Position numbers and translations under genes: made by a program. A stretch of DNA of 64,000 nucleotides from Diplonema papillatum (taxonomy: Eukaryota; Euglenozoa; Diplonemea; Diplonemida; Diplonemidae), in contig JAPJBO010000354.1 in NCBI GenBank assembly GCA_030068145.1, positions 1 to 64,000 on the forward strand, read 5' to 3'. Below, piece by piece: positions 52,242 to 64,000 of the stretch (position 1 is the stretch's first letter; the number at the start of each line of letters is the position of its first letter). Below the pieces are notes generated by a model. It saw only the letters and a program-made list of their open reading frames with translations, ran no database searches and was not told where the DNA came from.

Positions 52242-53589
52242 GCGAGAAAGATGGGGAGAGAGAGAGAACGAAAAAAAGGCGGCCACTGTTTCGGGGAGGA
52301 GGACCCCAGGCCTGGCGCGCCCGTCAACGGGGCGGGATTCATTGCGCGTTGCGTTGCGGCTTTCCTTTCATGTGAGAAGTGACGACCCCATCAAACCTTA
52401 GGGTCTGCAGGCGCGCGCACCGCTTCGGAGCCGGGGTTGCGGAGTATTCGCGCATTCGGCGTAGTGTGTCCCCTCCCGGGTTCATCGCAGTATCTTCTAT
52501 ACTGGAGAGGTCATCGCGTCCCCGCGCGCGCTTCATGCCTGGGCGATGTCGTGAGACTCGGTGCGTAAACCGCGACAGCTGCTGAGGAGGGAAATGGCAC
52601 CCAGCGGCGGTCGTCGTCGAAAACCGCGGAGACTGCGGGGCGGGGAGCGTTTTCCTCGCGCCGTCGCTGGAGCTCTTGCGCCCAATCCCCCCGATGCCAA
52701 CTCGGGAACCCCGCGAGACGGCGGCCGCGCCAGAGTGGGAGAATGACCCGGTTTCCCGCAAAGACCGGCCCGCCGTGCGCAAACTTACGGCACGATGCAG
52801 TGCAGGTGGAAGGGGCTCCGCCACCACCCACGGTGACAGCGCACCCCGCACGTCTGCGCACCTCCCCCTTCTTTTTTTCTTCCCCCCCCCCCTCTCTCTA
52901 AACCCCACCCCCTCTCCTAATACGCCGCGCCCCGGCGCAGCGGGTCGTCAGCTTATTCCGGTTGTCCTCCGGCAACAGTGTATCACGCCGCTCTCGTCCT
53001 TCCACCCTTTCACTGGCTTCGATACGATCATCGCGACAAGTCCCTTGCGGAAATAGTGCGTTGGCCTTCTCAGTGTTGTGCACTGTCCGTGTCACCGGTA
53101 CTCACTTGGGCTGAGTGCCGCAAGTGTTGCACGAAGCGCAACCGACTCGTCAGGGCTTGCATAAAACCTCGCCATGCCGCGTCGAACACCTGCATCGCTA
53201 AAATTTAGGGAGATAGGAGCCGGAGGTTGCTCGAATGTATCTCTCACAGCCGTCGAAGATCGGTGCGCTGGACGTAAGCATGTATCACTCAGCGCATGCT
53301 CCAAGTCACGGCTGGGCTTCCACGTTCTGGGATCTTCGATCTCGGTTGTCTGCTGTGGAGGAGCGGTTGCAGAGAAGAGCTGGCACTAGCAATAACAGCG
53401 GTTTTCGGACAGCCCCGGCCAAAGGAATGCTCCGATCCCGGCGCGCTCGGCGCGGCGCGCGGATCTTGATCTGACCCCCCCACACTTCGTGGCCAACCCC
53501 CAGGCACGACATCGGCGCCAACCGATCTGCTCTGTGTGTCCATCATTGCGGTGCAGCTGCCATGAAGGCAATCAAGCACTGTCCACAGG
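52242..53589. other. Intergenic after RPS16
   Basis: GC-rich, no gene supported. It includes a C-run near 52886-52896. Confidence 0.45.
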
Positions 53590-53945
53590 CTAGTGTTGCT
53601 TGATGACGTCCTTCGGGAGAGTCAACGAGGATGAGGTCTGTACGTCCAGCGTAGTAATTATCCTCTCGCACCGTAGTCGTGCACGAACCACCATCGATTC
53701 TGCTACAGGAAAAGCAAGAAAAAACAAAGAAATAATACGGAACACAAAAGAGAAACCCGGCGGGCCGAGACGGGCGCACGATAAAAATAAAAGCCTGGAG
53801 ACGAGAGTGCGAGGGCACGCTGGGGGGAAAAAAAGACACGGGAAAAGGAAAAATAAGAAGGGCGGGAATCGAACCCAGCACCCTTTCGCTCGTCGACACG
53901 CAACCACACCCAACCAAACGTACCTACGCCGCGTCCTTTTGTCTC
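53590..53945 (-). mobile_element. SINE-like repeat with strong B box
   Basis: Read on the - strand, TTTGGTTGGGTGTGGTTGCG (about 53923-53904) has A-box character and GCTGGGTTCGATTCCCGCCC (about 53882-53863) contains a perfect B box GGTTCGATTCC. A T-rich body follows leftward. There is no anticodon arm that gives a convincing tRNA, so a tRNA-derived SINE is preferred. It resembles the 20560-21060 copy only in the box region. Confidence 0.5.
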
Positions 53946-54645
53946 CCGTTTTAGCATTAAACGAGGGGACATAGTATCACCGCGGATACCTGCATCAGTC
54001 GATCAAACGATCGAGCGTTCGGTCGCCCTTGTTTTCAGTCTTTTAGTTCTCCCTCATCGTCCCACCTTGCTTTCGGGAACGAAACACACCGTTACAAACG
54101 ATCCCCCTTTAAAACACAACACCAACACAACCCAGTTCACCTTCAAGCCTCCACGGTCGGTCAACCGGAAGCTTTAAGACACCGGGTTTCGACGAAGCCG
54201 CAAGCAACGCACCAAGCGTCGAGCAAAACGAAAGGAGTAAAATAAGAACAGACACACAAACAACATAAAGAAAGCCCCGCCCCGCAGTTTATAAAGCCAA
54301 AAAAAAGGGGGAAAAAAACAAACAAAAAACGAAAGCAAAAAACGAGAAGAGAGGCACCAGCACTTCTTCCCATCTTTTCTTGTTGCCGGGTTCTCTCTCT
54401 TTTCTCCCTTCTTAGCGGGCTCGGCACCCGATTTGGCCCTCGGCCGCTGCCGCGTTGCTGGGTGGAAGGGTATTCGGGTTCGTTGCAAGTTTGCTTGTGC
54501 GCACTTCCTTCAAACCTGCCTTTTTGTGCCAATCTAACGGATAGGAGTGTGTGTGTCTGAAAGATTGCACCCTGCCATCGGACCGTTTTCGTGGTTTGTC
54601 GTCCTCGACACGATTGCATTCTAACGGCAAAGACGCGAAAATAAA
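53946..54645. other. 5' region of the S/T-rich gene
   Basis: 54149-54183 resembles 63938-63975 (GGTCAACCGGA, CTTTAA). 54490-54640 resembles 32540-32690 (TGTGCGCACTTCCTTCAAAC, ATCTAACGG). No gene called. Confidence 0.4.
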
Positions 54646-55193
54646 ATGCACACGCTCAACCAGGGCGAGACGGCCGGCGCGAGGGCCGGCGCGGTCGCGC
54701 TGCCGCCGCTGCGGGCGCCGCCGGTGCCGGTGAGGACGGATTCGCAGGAGATGTTCGCGGGGTCGGCGGGCAGCGGCGCGATGCTGTGCCGGAGTCTGCG
54801 GGCGCGGCGCGCGCCGTCTGAGGGCTCGATGTCCGTGTCCAGCAGCACGACGACGAGCGAGGCGTGGATAGCCCGCCCCGCGAGGGCATCACCCTTGAAT
54901 GCAGCCGAGTCTGCGTCACCGAAGCTGGCGTCTCCCACCAGCAGCGTCGGCCACAGAGCGGTCAGCACGTCGAGCACCTCCTCGCAGCGGCAGCTGCTGC
55001 CGCTGGAGAACCGAAAGCGGGCGTCTTCCTTCGGGTCGAACTCGACGACGACGACCGACTCGTCGAACTTGTCGATGCCCAACACGCCGGCCTCCGCCCG
55101 CCGCGTCTCGTTCAAGACGCAGCCGACCCTCGCGACCATCACCATCAAGCGGCAGCCGAATGCCACGCTCGACGCACTCATCGCAAGCATCCG
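54646..55193 (+). CDS. First exon of an S/T-rich protein, partial
   Basis: ATG at 54646 opens MHTLNQGETAGARAGAVALP and the frame continues to about 55193, where CATCCG/GTATGCC is a plausible donor (phase 2). The 182 residues are Ser/Thr/Ala-rich and basic, with no fold until the end: FKTQPTLATITIKRQPNATL then DALIASIR may be the start of a beta-helix domain. Continuation exons are not clear. A (CT)n-preceded acceptor at 56585 and an open terminal segment at 58590-58900 are candidates. Family unknown. Confidence 0.45.
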
Positions 55194-55284
55194 GTATGCC
55201 AACACCGCCTCCCCCCCAATACCCCACCCCACACATTTTCCCCCCTCCCCGCCCTCCCTGACAACCCAGACTCACCGCTGTCCT

Positions 55285-56010
55285 TTCTGCTGACACTCAG
55301 GTTCCACGCTGATGATGATCCGCCTCCTGTGTCCGCGGCTTAAAGGACCGAAACACGGCAAAGACGGGACCAGTGCAGTGTTGAGCACACATCCATTCCA
55401 ATTTCCCGCCCTTCCCCAGCCTCGTGGCTTAAAGGACGGAACGCGTGCACGTATCTTTCGAGCACGTTCTTCAGCATCCCCACCCTCCCCCACCTTCCGC
55501 GTCTCCCCTTTCCAAGTCGGTGCGGTCCGGCGAGTCGCAGTCGCAAAGTAAGGGCGATCTTTTAACTGATTCTTCGGACACGGTGGCATGGGGGGCGTCC
55601 TAACTCCCAAAAGGAGTTGCCTGGGCTCTCGTAGCATGACCTGGCAAACCAGACCCACACCGCTGTTCTGTCTGCAGACACTCAGGCTCCGGGCGGATGA
55701 TGGTCCGCCCCATTTGTCCGTGGCTTAAGAGGACCGAAACACGGCGCAGCTGCGACCAGTGTTGAGCTCATCGCCGTGATCCATTCCAAGCACGTTCTTG
55801 CGAACCCCCCGACCCCCCGCTTTCCGCGAAACTCTTTGCCGCTTCGCGCACATACCTGCTGTTTCCACTCCGCTTCCTTTCTTTTTCGTGTGTCTGTTTC
55901 CCCTGTTTGCCCATCCCCCCCGAAACGTTCGACCGACTTAAAGGACCGAAACACGGCGCAGACCGGACCAGTGCGGTGTTGAGCACACATCCATTCCAAG
56001 CAAGTTCTTG
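55285..56010 (+). repeat. About 290-bp repeat, three local copies
   Basis: The core CTTAAAGGACCGAAACACGG followed by a GACCAGTGC/GTGTTGAGC tract and CATCCATTCCAA occurs at about 55338-55400, 55725-55795 and 55936-56000. A 5' module (GACACTCAGG...GATGATG...CCGC) is present in the first two. A fourth relative is at 63130-63210. Probably intronic for the 54646 gene. Confidence 0.75.
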
Positions 56011-56537
56011 CAATCCCCCCCGAAACGCCCGACCGATGAGCTCTAACTTTTGGAATTGGCCGGTCGTTCACGGCCGAAACCCGAGACGAGGAACGAGGTG
56101 CGCACAACAACACCTCTGCGGTGGAAGCAGAGGGCCAGTCCCTCATGGGTTCATCCCTTACTTACGGAGTCTTGTGCTCCCTTCTTTTTGTCTGTCACAT
56201 TTTCTTCGGAGGAAGACTTGATGCTAGCATCGAACCTGCGTGAGACAGGCAGGGAAGACACAAATGGTCTTCCGCCGCATATGAGCTTGCGCCGTGGGCT
56301 ACTTCACGCGTCTAGAGATCCGACCTGAGCGACCCCGGAACGACGAAATCGTCGGAAGCACTAAAAGCGTTGACATTACCCGGGACAACCCGCCGATGTC
56401 AACTGACAACCGACAACAACACAGAGACACGATCCCAGCTTCGACCCGAGTGCTAGGCAGCCCGATCCCCTGAAACGTTGCCCCCTCCTTCCCATTTTGA
56501 CGGAGTCCGCACTCCTTTTTTTAGCCTCTCCCACCAC

Positions 56538-56577
<40 letters not shown>

Positions 56578-58589
56578 CTGCAAAGAAGACTGCATCTGCC
56601 AAACCATCACACCACTCGAACACCGCGAAAGTTCAGTGCATCGGCATGGCTTTGCGAAAGGTGGATTTGGGAGTCTGCGGGTACCAGATACCCGTAAGCT
56701 TGCCGTCGCAGCGACCATTGAGGGAACTCAGTAGACCTGGAACCTCAACAAGTTGGCGAGGCACCAGCCGGGAAGGCAGCGTGTTTTGCCTCGTCAGCCT
56801 GAGGGTTTCCCCGCGTGTATCGTGGCTGGGAAAAAGAAGAAAAACGAGAAAGCCCGCCCCTCTGCCATCAGCAAGGACGATGCAAATCGTCGCAGCGAAC
56901 GTTCGGGGTGCGTCCGCTTCGACCTAGGTGGAGGGCACTGCTGAGGCGAGGAAAAGAGCAGGGGATTATCCTGCATGGTTAAAAAATAAAGTTTTCACAA
57001 ATATATGTTCTCAAAACAGGCCGGTTAAAAGAGGTTTAACCGGCCTGTGCCCAACCCCAGGAGTCTCTGGCGAAAACTTTTTTGTGCTTGCAATGCCAGG
57101 GACACGGAGGCTAGAGGACCCGCAAGACCCACAAGTGGGGTCTACAACAAAGTGGCGAAGCAGCAACACGCCCACGATGGTCGCATACCAGGCTTACCCA
57201 GGCCAAAAAAACCTCGCTCACCGTGGAAAAAAAAATCTTTCCGGCCATGCTACAGACTTTTTTAACCATGATTTTCCCGAATTTCGGGGATTAGAATAAC
57301 CCCTGGAAAAGCAAAAAAAAAAAAAAAAGGTCGAAAGACACCAATCTGTACGTCCCACGGGATCGTCGGAAACACAAAAACTGCGACCCCCCCCCCCCCC
57401 CCCAGTCTCGGCTCTTTCGTTGCTTACCGGAGTCTTGTGTGCTGCCTTTTTTGCGCAGCATCGATGTGCGTGTGATGGCAGTGTTTCTGTCTACAATATA
57501 AACCGAGATTCCCCAAGTGCTGTACGTCCGGACAGTTTTGGGACGGTCCTGAGAACCAGCGCCGGCTCTACCGCGAGGATCTATGGAGCTGCTGGTGCCA
57601 CATACCACTAACCAACCCCGGGGGTCTGCAAAAGCAAACACTGGGGCGAAAAAGAAGATGACACGCAAAGAAAACCAACAGCAAGGCTCTTAACACCGGT
57701 ACATGAGCACATCCGAACCCCGCTATGCTTCACCCGCATTGTACAGACCACCAAAGGGAGCCTCAGCGTGGGTCAATTTTTGACTTTCTGGCTTCCTGGG
57801 CGAAGGATTGAAAATATTACTCAAGATTCTGAACAAGGTGCCGTAAAACGCGAACCTCCAGTCTGAGCAACAAAACTATAGAAAACTCCTTCGGGGCCAA
57901 CATTGTGGTCTGTATAGAACGGTCACCAGGATCGTCAATATCGTCGCCCTTTTGGAGCATCCGGGTGGCGTTGCCCCGCGGCAATCCGTCCGTCCACTTC
58001 TCGCGCCTATTGATGCCACGCAACGAGGCCTTAGACGAAACTCAAAAGAGAACCGCTAAGAACTTCGTTTTGATTGTTCCTTCTCGGGTTAAGAGACCAA
58101 AAAATAGTCGAGATAATCGATCCGTGGTTGTTCCATGCTTTATCATTCACGGCGAACGCCTGCTTTGGGCACCCTGGTTTGTTCACAGTAGCATCGGTGG
58201 TCGACGCGTATGCGTATGGTGTACGCGTAAGCGCTTTCATCCTGATGGTTCGCATTTTTAGCTCCGTCTGTTAGACTAACCGCCACAATTGCGCACCTGC
58301 CGCCTTCGTCGCTTAGTCAGTCCCGCACAGGCCGCCCCTGTTAGCAGCGGCTGCGCCGTCGGCCCTGTCCCGCAGCTTTAGCAGGCCAGCTAAGGACCGT
58401 AGCCACCGAATCTGTTTTGGGCGAACGCGGCATCAAATGTACGTTAAATAAATGCGCGGGACGAGTGGGAGCAACGGCTCCGAGCGACCCCCCGAAGGAG
58501 CGGAATTTAATGCCAGCAATCTTGCGCTCTTGGGCTGCCCGACACTGTTTTGTGAGAACCGTTCCAACCGACGAGGTCACGAGGTGGGG
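56011..58589. other. Probable intronic or intergenic sequence
   Basis: 56075-56240 is a dispersed repeat also at 34840-34990. (CT)n lies at 56541-56573 and a poly-C tract at 57389-57404. Short frames such as 56646-56927 and 57905-58261 are not supported by any recognisable domain. Confidence 0.4.
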
Positions 58590-58900
58590 TGGTGCAGGTC
58601 TCGTGGTGTACAACTACCGCCGAACAGAAAGCTGAAGAGACGCGACGCCTCCCGTTTAAGCCGCCAGGCCGGCAAGTGGGCAACCAGCTAGAGCAAAGGC
58701 TGCAAACACGTAGACAGCGTGTTGATGGACCAGAATGCCTAGTTGTTCAGCCCGGAAAGCTACCTTTCTTCGTTCACAGCTTGGACCCGCGGTTGCGCTG
58801 GCATCCGTCTTCCAACACTGTTGTGAGCCCGAGCATGCCGCACGCAGACCACCTGACTGACCTTGACCTTCTCGAAAAGATGAGTGTAGATCGGGCTTGA
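58590..58900 (+). CDS. Possible terminal exon, unrecognised
   Basis: An open segment after GTGGTGCAG at about 58589, running to a stop at 58898-58900 (RRQRVDGPECLVVQPGKLPF; PHADHLTDLDLLEKMSVDRA). The composition is protein-like and a good acceptor precedes it, but there is no ATG and no homology that I can name. It could be the last exon of the 54646 gene. Confidence 0.3.
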
Positions 58901-59476
58901 ACTAATAGGAGAAAACAAAGGAAACGTTAAGACATGCTCCGTGCCAACGAAGCGAAATACGTTTTCAACAAGACAAGGCTTCGGATTTTCCTTTCTCCTT
59001 TTTTCCACGGAACAAATAAGCAGCTATTCGCCCCAAGAAAGTTGCAACTTATTTGCTTTCATTAACTGGTCTTTTGGTGTTGTAAAACATAGATAGGTAC
59101 GCCTACATGTATTTAGCCTATATTCGAGTATTTCTGAGTTTTGACGAAAATAATGCAAATATATAGGCTATTTATAGGCTCGTAATATATAGAGGCGTCG
59201 CGATATATATGTTCAGTATTATCTTCGCGAATATTTTTAATAATATTTATACCAGGCCACAATCTTGTGCAGAAACGGGGCTTCTTGCGCAGCATTCCAC
59301 CACAGACGACGGTTTCCCCGGTGTGGCAGGACAGGTGTGCCGAAGATGAATTTCGAGAGCCTGGCGTGCACACGGTGCGCGCCGGATGGCCTTGGGACAG
59401 CCAACTGCTCTTTCACGGATCATTCTATCTCGGCACTCTGAACGTCGCACTTGCAGGCTTCGGCTGGTCAGCTGGT

Positions 59477-59728
59477 TCAGCGTCTGGGGGCTGTTGTTCC
59501 GGCATCAGGACGGTGCTTCTTGACCTGCCGTTTACCTGTCTCACCAGGCTTCGTTTGAACAACACCGCCAGCTTTGCCTTTCGGCTTGTTTTTGCTCCCT
59601 TTCGGTCGGCGTCGGCGCTTCGGCGGGCTTTTAGGCGCCCCTGATAGGACGCCTCGGTTGTTGATATGATGATGCCTTTGTGCTCGCATGCGATGCCGAT
59701 GAGTCCTTGTCAGACGAAGTCGCATCAC
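59477..59728 (-). CDS. AT-hook-like basic ORF in the Mutator-like element
   Basis: 83 residues beginning MMRLRLTRTHRHRMRAQRHH. It contains KRRRRPKGSKNKPKGKAG, a GRPKGSKNK-type DNA minor-groove binding motif frequent in transposases and chromatin proteins. The rest is basic and low complexity. It is antiparallel to the transposase remnant. It may be a captured or second-ORF fragment, or chance. Confidence 0.35.
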   Translation of the reverse strand: MMRLRLTRTHRHRMRAQRHHHINNRGVLSGAPKSPPKRRRRPKGSKNKPKGKAGGVVQTKPGETGKRQVKKHRPDAGTTAPRR

Positions 59729-59864
59729 GACCGGTCGTTTTCTTTTGACCGTTCTGTTCCCCTTGGCAAGGTATGAGTGTGGTGTTCCTTCTTTGTTACT
59801 AGAGAACTATCATTATTTATTATTGGCAGATTTCTTCTTTAGCCCTAAGGTATTTTTGACTTTC

Positions 59865-60040
59865 TCTTATATCCCTAGCTATTTTCCCTTTTATCCCTAA
59901 CTAGGGATATAAGGGAAAATAGCTAGGGATATAAGAACAACTAGGGATGTAAGAGAACCTATTAGGGACATAAGAGAAAACATTAGGGATATAAGAGAAC
60001 ACATTAGGGATATAAGAGAACACATTAGGGATATAAGAGA
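59865..60040. repeat. Subterminal GGGATATAAGAGAA array
   Basis: Six to eight units of TTAGGGATATAAGAGAACAC plus inverted units (TCTTATATCCCTAGC) forming a palindrome around 59870-59930. The same unit recurs, inverted and direct, at 60910-60990. Confidence 0.85.
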
Positions 60041-60601
60041 ATGTTTTGTCTCACTGTTCTGCCCACGTGTCCTTCGTGTTTTTTTTTGCCCATTTTTTTG
60101 AAACTGCAGGAAGGCGGCTGCGAATGGGAAGAAGCCATACCGCACCCCTGGCATCGTCAAGTAGCCGGAGTTTCAGCTATGAAGGAAAGGCATGGCGGCA
60201 ATGGGTTTCGGAAGAATACAAACGAAGAAAACATGTCTGCACTGGATATACTAGTTGCAATCAGCCACCCTGATGCCCTAGTTGGTTCTGACAATGCCCT
60301 GGGAACCTTGTTGGCACATGCGGCAGTGACAGGAGTGTCCAACGTCGTTTCTGCACTAAAGGAAGTACCAGGAGTGCTACTGGCGACACTGTGCAACATA
60401 TTTGCATCCACTGTCTGCCGAAAGAAGCGAGCCCGCCGAATTTGTTTGGGTTAGAATGCAAAGAATCTGTGGCGATAATCTGCATCGCCGACGGCGCTGT
60501 TATCTCTTCGCACGTCTCTCCGCCGAATTCGTCCTGTTACCACCGCAGGCAAATGCTCCAGCCCCAGCCCCAAAGCCTGTTCCAGGCACGACACCCACAC
60601 G

Positions 60602-60846
60602 TTTGACACGGCGGATTCAAAGCTCCGCTCATACACAGCCCATGTGCTAGAGCATGACAAAGGCAGTGTTGTTGGTGTGAAGGAAACTGATGGCGTCTTC
60701 GAGGTTGCTTGTGTCATTCGCAGCTCTGGTGCATGCTGCAAAAAAGTCCCTCTCGTGTCTGTTGATGGAACACACCTAACATATGGGGCATCTTGTTCAC
60801 CGCAATGACAGTGGACATAGAACAGCAGAGTATCCCTGTGGTGTAG
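60602..60846 (+). pseudogene. Mutator-like transposase fragment
   Basis: GVFEVACVIRSSGACCKKVP leads to LVSVDGTHLTYG. A frameshift at about 60784 then moves to GILFTAMTVDIEQQSIPVV and a stop. This is the region around the first catalytic aspartate in MULE transposases (DGTHL, then GxLLxAxxxDxxxxxxPxA). The second D and E are missing, so the copy is dead. Upstream frames (60041-60454) may be further transposase sequence but are not recognisable. Confidence 0.7.
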
Positions 60847-61140
60847 AGCTTTTGACCCAAATTTCCGACCCAAATTCCAGCCCAATTGTACTCAATTTTA
60901 CTCAGGACTTCTTTTCTCTTATATCCCTAATGCCATTCCCTTATATCCCTAATTAGGGATATAAGGGAAAACTTTTTCAACCCTAGGGATATAAGGTAAT
61001 TACACCTTTATTATTTCTTGAGCATTTTTGAATATTTTTGAATGTTTCTTGAATATCTCTTATTATTTCGAGCCTATATGCCATTGTATTTCGCCTATAT
61101 ATTCAGTGGTTGCCTATATAGGCGTACATCTATGGTAAAA

Positions 61141-62832
61141 ATACTATTTCAAGCGAATCACATCAAATTAAAGCAACCAAGATATTTGTTTGCAGTCTTT
61201 ACTGAATGTGTCTCGACGCAGCGAATGTGTTCCGACGCAGTTTCAATCAACCATGCTAGGGTACCGGCTTCTTCTATCGGATCAGCGAACATAATTCGTT
61301 GTCAGGGCAGACTCCGACGGTTCATCGGCGATAAGGGGTTTTGGGGATGCTTCTCAAGTTTGTCACAAACTTGAAAACAAAGTGTGGAAATCACCCGAAA
61401 CGCGCGTCCACCGGGGAGAGAAAACCTGCCGAGAGGAAGAGGGACAACTGACGGAAAACACCGACGCTATGCACCACGATTGGCCGAATGTCACTGGAAG
61501 ACTCTAGATCCCGGGGTTTCAAGCGAACCTCACCCAATGCGTCCGTTTCAGGGTTCAGGGGGAAGTGTGCGCGCGGGACAAACCTACACCAGACTCCTCT
61601 GAGACACGCAAACTCCGCGAATGCGAAAGGAGTAGCCTGTTATCTGCATCAGATGTATTCAGTGGCACAATGAATGCAGGAAGGAGGGCAATGACCTCTG
61701 GGAGGGCTGGTCGACAGCTGCTGGCATCGTCGACTGCACTCTTCCGCACGGCGTGACTTCAGCTTAACCCTGTTTGCCTCTCCACGTTGCACAAGTGCCG
61801 GTAACTCCTTCTGCGGTCGTTCTGAGTAGAGAAAGCGACCAACATTCGTTTTCGCGATCTTCGTTCGCGACGTGATTCTGGTGACGGAAACGAAGCCCGG
61901 TACCCGGCCACAATGCACACGAGTGGGAAAGAACAGTTCGGAGGAAAAGAAGAACGCGAAAAGCAACCAAGCCAAGTTGGCCAGCACAACCAACGCAAGC
62001 ACACCCCTCCCTCCCCCCTTCACCCTGGGCCTGTATCCATCCCGTGTAGAGATCTCCGGTACCGGGGCATGGCCCTGTCTACGGACCAAACCGTATGCGG
62101 TGGCTGTTAGACATGCGGCGAAGCCGCAAAGCGAGCGCGGCAGTCCCCCGATGGCGTGTTGTTTCAGATTTGCAGACCTTGCCGTGGCGCATTTCATCAC
62201 ATCACTGGACACTCGACATCGGCGCACCAGACCCATGCTGCCGGAAGCGCGACGACTTGCTTATCGATCCGCTGTGGGCTCTTCCTGACCTAGACAAGCA
62301 GAATTGTCTAAGGGTTGGATTGGCCACCCACCAACAGGGAACGTGGGCTGGGGTTTGACCCCAGGGGGATGGCATGAACGTACAACAAAGCGTGCGGGTG
62401 ATGCCGGGATCAGAACGAAAATTTACAAACCCCCGAGATCGTTTCCGTCTTCGTTCCGATAGACCAGTTTCTGCGCATCCATTAATTCAGCTTTTAGGCG
62501 GAGCCCGGAGGGGGGGGGGGAATATAGCAGAAAGAGAACGAACTCCCTTCGTCGGCTTCTCCGATTCTTCTTTTTCCTTCTTCTTCCACCGTCGTTCGTT
62601 TCGGTTTCCTTGTGCAAACAAGGGGGAACTTCTGCTTTGTGCACTGCCGCGTGCCCCGTCGCGGTCCCATACAGCGGTTCGAGAAAGAATACCACCAACG
62701 CAATGTTGGCCTACCGGGCTGACCCCAGGCTTAGAGGAACGTAGCCTACAGAAGAAACGATAGCTCCGGGCCGATTCGTGCAGCAATGTTTTTACATAAG
62801 CGCCAGCTTGAAAGGACAAATAAATAACGCTA
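61141..62832. other. Intergenic, nothing identified
   Basis: About 1.7 kb with several short frames on both strands and no recognisable gene. Confidence 0.4.
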
Positions 62833-62834
62833 GA

Positions 62835-63060
62835 AATGCTCGACGATGCTGCCCGACAAAGAACCGAAGGGATCCCAAGTGCTGTAACTACCGAACCACG
62901 TGTTGAACGGACGTGAGGTCATGCGGGTCTACCCCTATATGACAAATCACACAAACACAACAGGTCAAAAGTCCTGAGTGAGAAAACGTGGTGGTGTAAG
63001 CGAAGAACAAATCAGATTGTGTTTGTATTGTATTTGCCCCTTACCTCTATATTTCCCCCC
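62835..63060 (+). repeat. 230-bp dispersed repeat, copy 2
   Basis: Matches 33470-33700 (GGATCCCAAGTGCTGTAACT; CACAAACACAACAGGTCAAA) with about ten differences and one short insertion. Confidence 0.85.
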
Positions 63061-64000
63061 CATTCGGAGTCGAAGCAGCTACGTCGAGTATTTTTGGACC
63101 ATCACTCTGAAATTGGCGTCGGGCTCCGCACGGCGATGGTCCGCCTTCCTGCGTGTTTGTGGCTCAAAGGATCGAAACACAGGCGAGGTTGGAATAGGAA
63201 TTCCAAGCACGCTGTTGCAATCCCACCCCCACCGCCCCCCAACTGGTCAAAGGGATCATGTTGTACAGGATCTTGGATCCTTCCCTGAGCCCCGCGTTCG
63301 TGATTAACCCTTCGGTTCTTGCTACGGTTCAGACCCCTTTCCTTTCCCTCTTCTTGTTTCACCACAGGAAAAAAAAAATGGGGGGTCCGAATTACGTTTC
63401 CTGTCACACGTGGCACCGCGCTGGGGTGTCTTAGTTCGAAAAGCAGACCGTTTGATGGGGAAGGTACAAGTGGGTGCCACATCCCCTTGCGAGTTGCGGA
63501 GATCGTTTTTTCAGAGGCTTTTGCCCGAGAGGGTATTGAGTGTGTGCACGGTGAGCTCCCGGGCGGGGAGTTAAACTGCGGTCCATTTCTTCGCGGGTGT
63601 GGCACACCCGCAAATCCAGTGTGAATCTAGTGCGGTCACCCGCAAAAAAAACAGGTTATCGCACTGGATTCGCGGATGTGCGCACTCCCGACACTTTATC
63701 CACCGCACAGTTAAGCCAGGCACCGGGATCTTCCTGACGAGCACGCAACCCGGTGAACAAAATCAAGAGTCGAAGATAGCGTCGAAACTTCCTCGCTTTT
63801 CACGCCGTAGCAGAACGACCACACCCTACCCAATCCCAAACACCCTAAACGAGATAGATAACTTCACAAGGTTTCACAGCGGAGTGACACATCACCCGAA
63901 ACGAGCGGCACCCTCTCACTTCTCTGCCCCTCCATACCCAAGCCTCTACGGTCAACCGGAGACTTTAAAATACCGACCTTAAAATACCGTCCTTCTAATC
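63061..64000. other. Repeat-bearing end of window
   Basis: 63130-63210 is a diverged copy of the 55285-56010 repeat. 63938-63975 resembles 54149-54183. CGCACTGGATTCGCGG and CCGCAAATCCAGTGTG (63607-63675) form a loose inverted pair. No gene called. Confidence 0.4.

Larger units (their letters stand above)
59082..61140. mobile_element. Mutator-like element with TIRs and GTAAAA duplication
   Basis: Element 59088-61134 (2047 bp). The left end CATAGATAGGTACGCCTACA matches the inverted right end CATAGATGTACGCCTATAT. GTAAAA lies on both sides (59082-59087, 61135-61140). Subterminal arrays of TTAGGGATATAAGAGAACA units (59865-60040, 60910-60990) include palindromes. It contains a decayed transposase with a DGTHL motif on the + strand and an AT-hook-like ORF on the - strand. 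A 6-bp duplication is short for Mutator-like elements (usually 8-11). Confidence 0.7.

Noticed and set aside
53860-53935. tRNA gene on the - strand
   Set aside because: The B box is perfect, but the remaining arms do not form a cloverleaf; tRNA-derived SINE is more likely.
57905-58261. 118-codon + strand frame
   Set aside because: No recognisable motif, overlapping antisense frame of similar length, and no splice context.
59865-60990. Telomere-like TTAGGGATATAAG repeats
   Set aside because: Only a few imperfect units with interspersed sequence and both orientations, inside a TIR-bounded element; not a telomere tract.

Overview
This is nuclear DNA from a unicellular eukaryote, most likely an alga or other protist. 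The evidence is two cytosolic ribosomal protein genes (eL14 and uS9/RPS16) split by GT-AG introns, a Ubl-UBA gene, a WW/U-box gene and a BTB-BACK gene, and eukaryote-only retroelements (DIRS-like, LINE, MULE, SINE-like). I cannot name the lineage. Cellular genes are GC-rich while the repeats are AT-rich. All of the roughly ten cellular genes I can support lie on the + strand; only mobile-element ORFs lie on the - strand.

Layout. 1-12.4 kb is repeats: a TIR element built from AATCTCAGATTTTGCA-type repeats, a 49-bp tandem satellite, a broken DIRS-like retroelement (RNase H plus tyrosine recombinase with split direct repeats), and about a dozen copies of a ~211-bp MITE ending in CATGCAGGGTC with 4-bp NTAN target duplications. 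7.4-11 kb holds a chain of small TIR elements alternating with ~100-nt hairpins; each element has a short - strand ORF resembling the N-terminal part of a tyrosine recombinase. 12.5-31.9 kb is a + strand gene run: an 853-aa coiled-coil protein, BTB-BACK, an 884-aa protein with an IPT/TIG-like region whose exons appear separated by 28-52-nt introns, an orphan exon, eL14, and a WW/U-box gene with an 11-bp minisatellite in an intron. 32-36.5 kb is intergenic with dispersed repeats. 36.6-38.9 kb is a Ubl-UBA gene resembling UBAC1. 40.1-46.8 kb is a nearly complete LINE (coiled-coil/Tudor-like ORF1; OTU protease, endonuclease remnant, RT and RNase H in ORF2) inserted in a CA microsatellite and followed by two 3'-tail fragments of relatives in the same microsatellite. 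47.6-49.2 kb is a PDZ-like gene with a partial copy of its own 3' end after the stop. 50.6-52.2 kb is RPS16 with a MITE in its intron. 52.3-64 kb holds a SINE-like copy, one S/T-rich first exon, repeat families and a 2.05-kb Mutator-like element.

The cellular genes cover translation (eL14, uS9), ubiquitin handling (U-box, Ubl-UBA, BTB) and proteins of unknown role. They form no obvious pathway. The richest biology is in the mobile elements.
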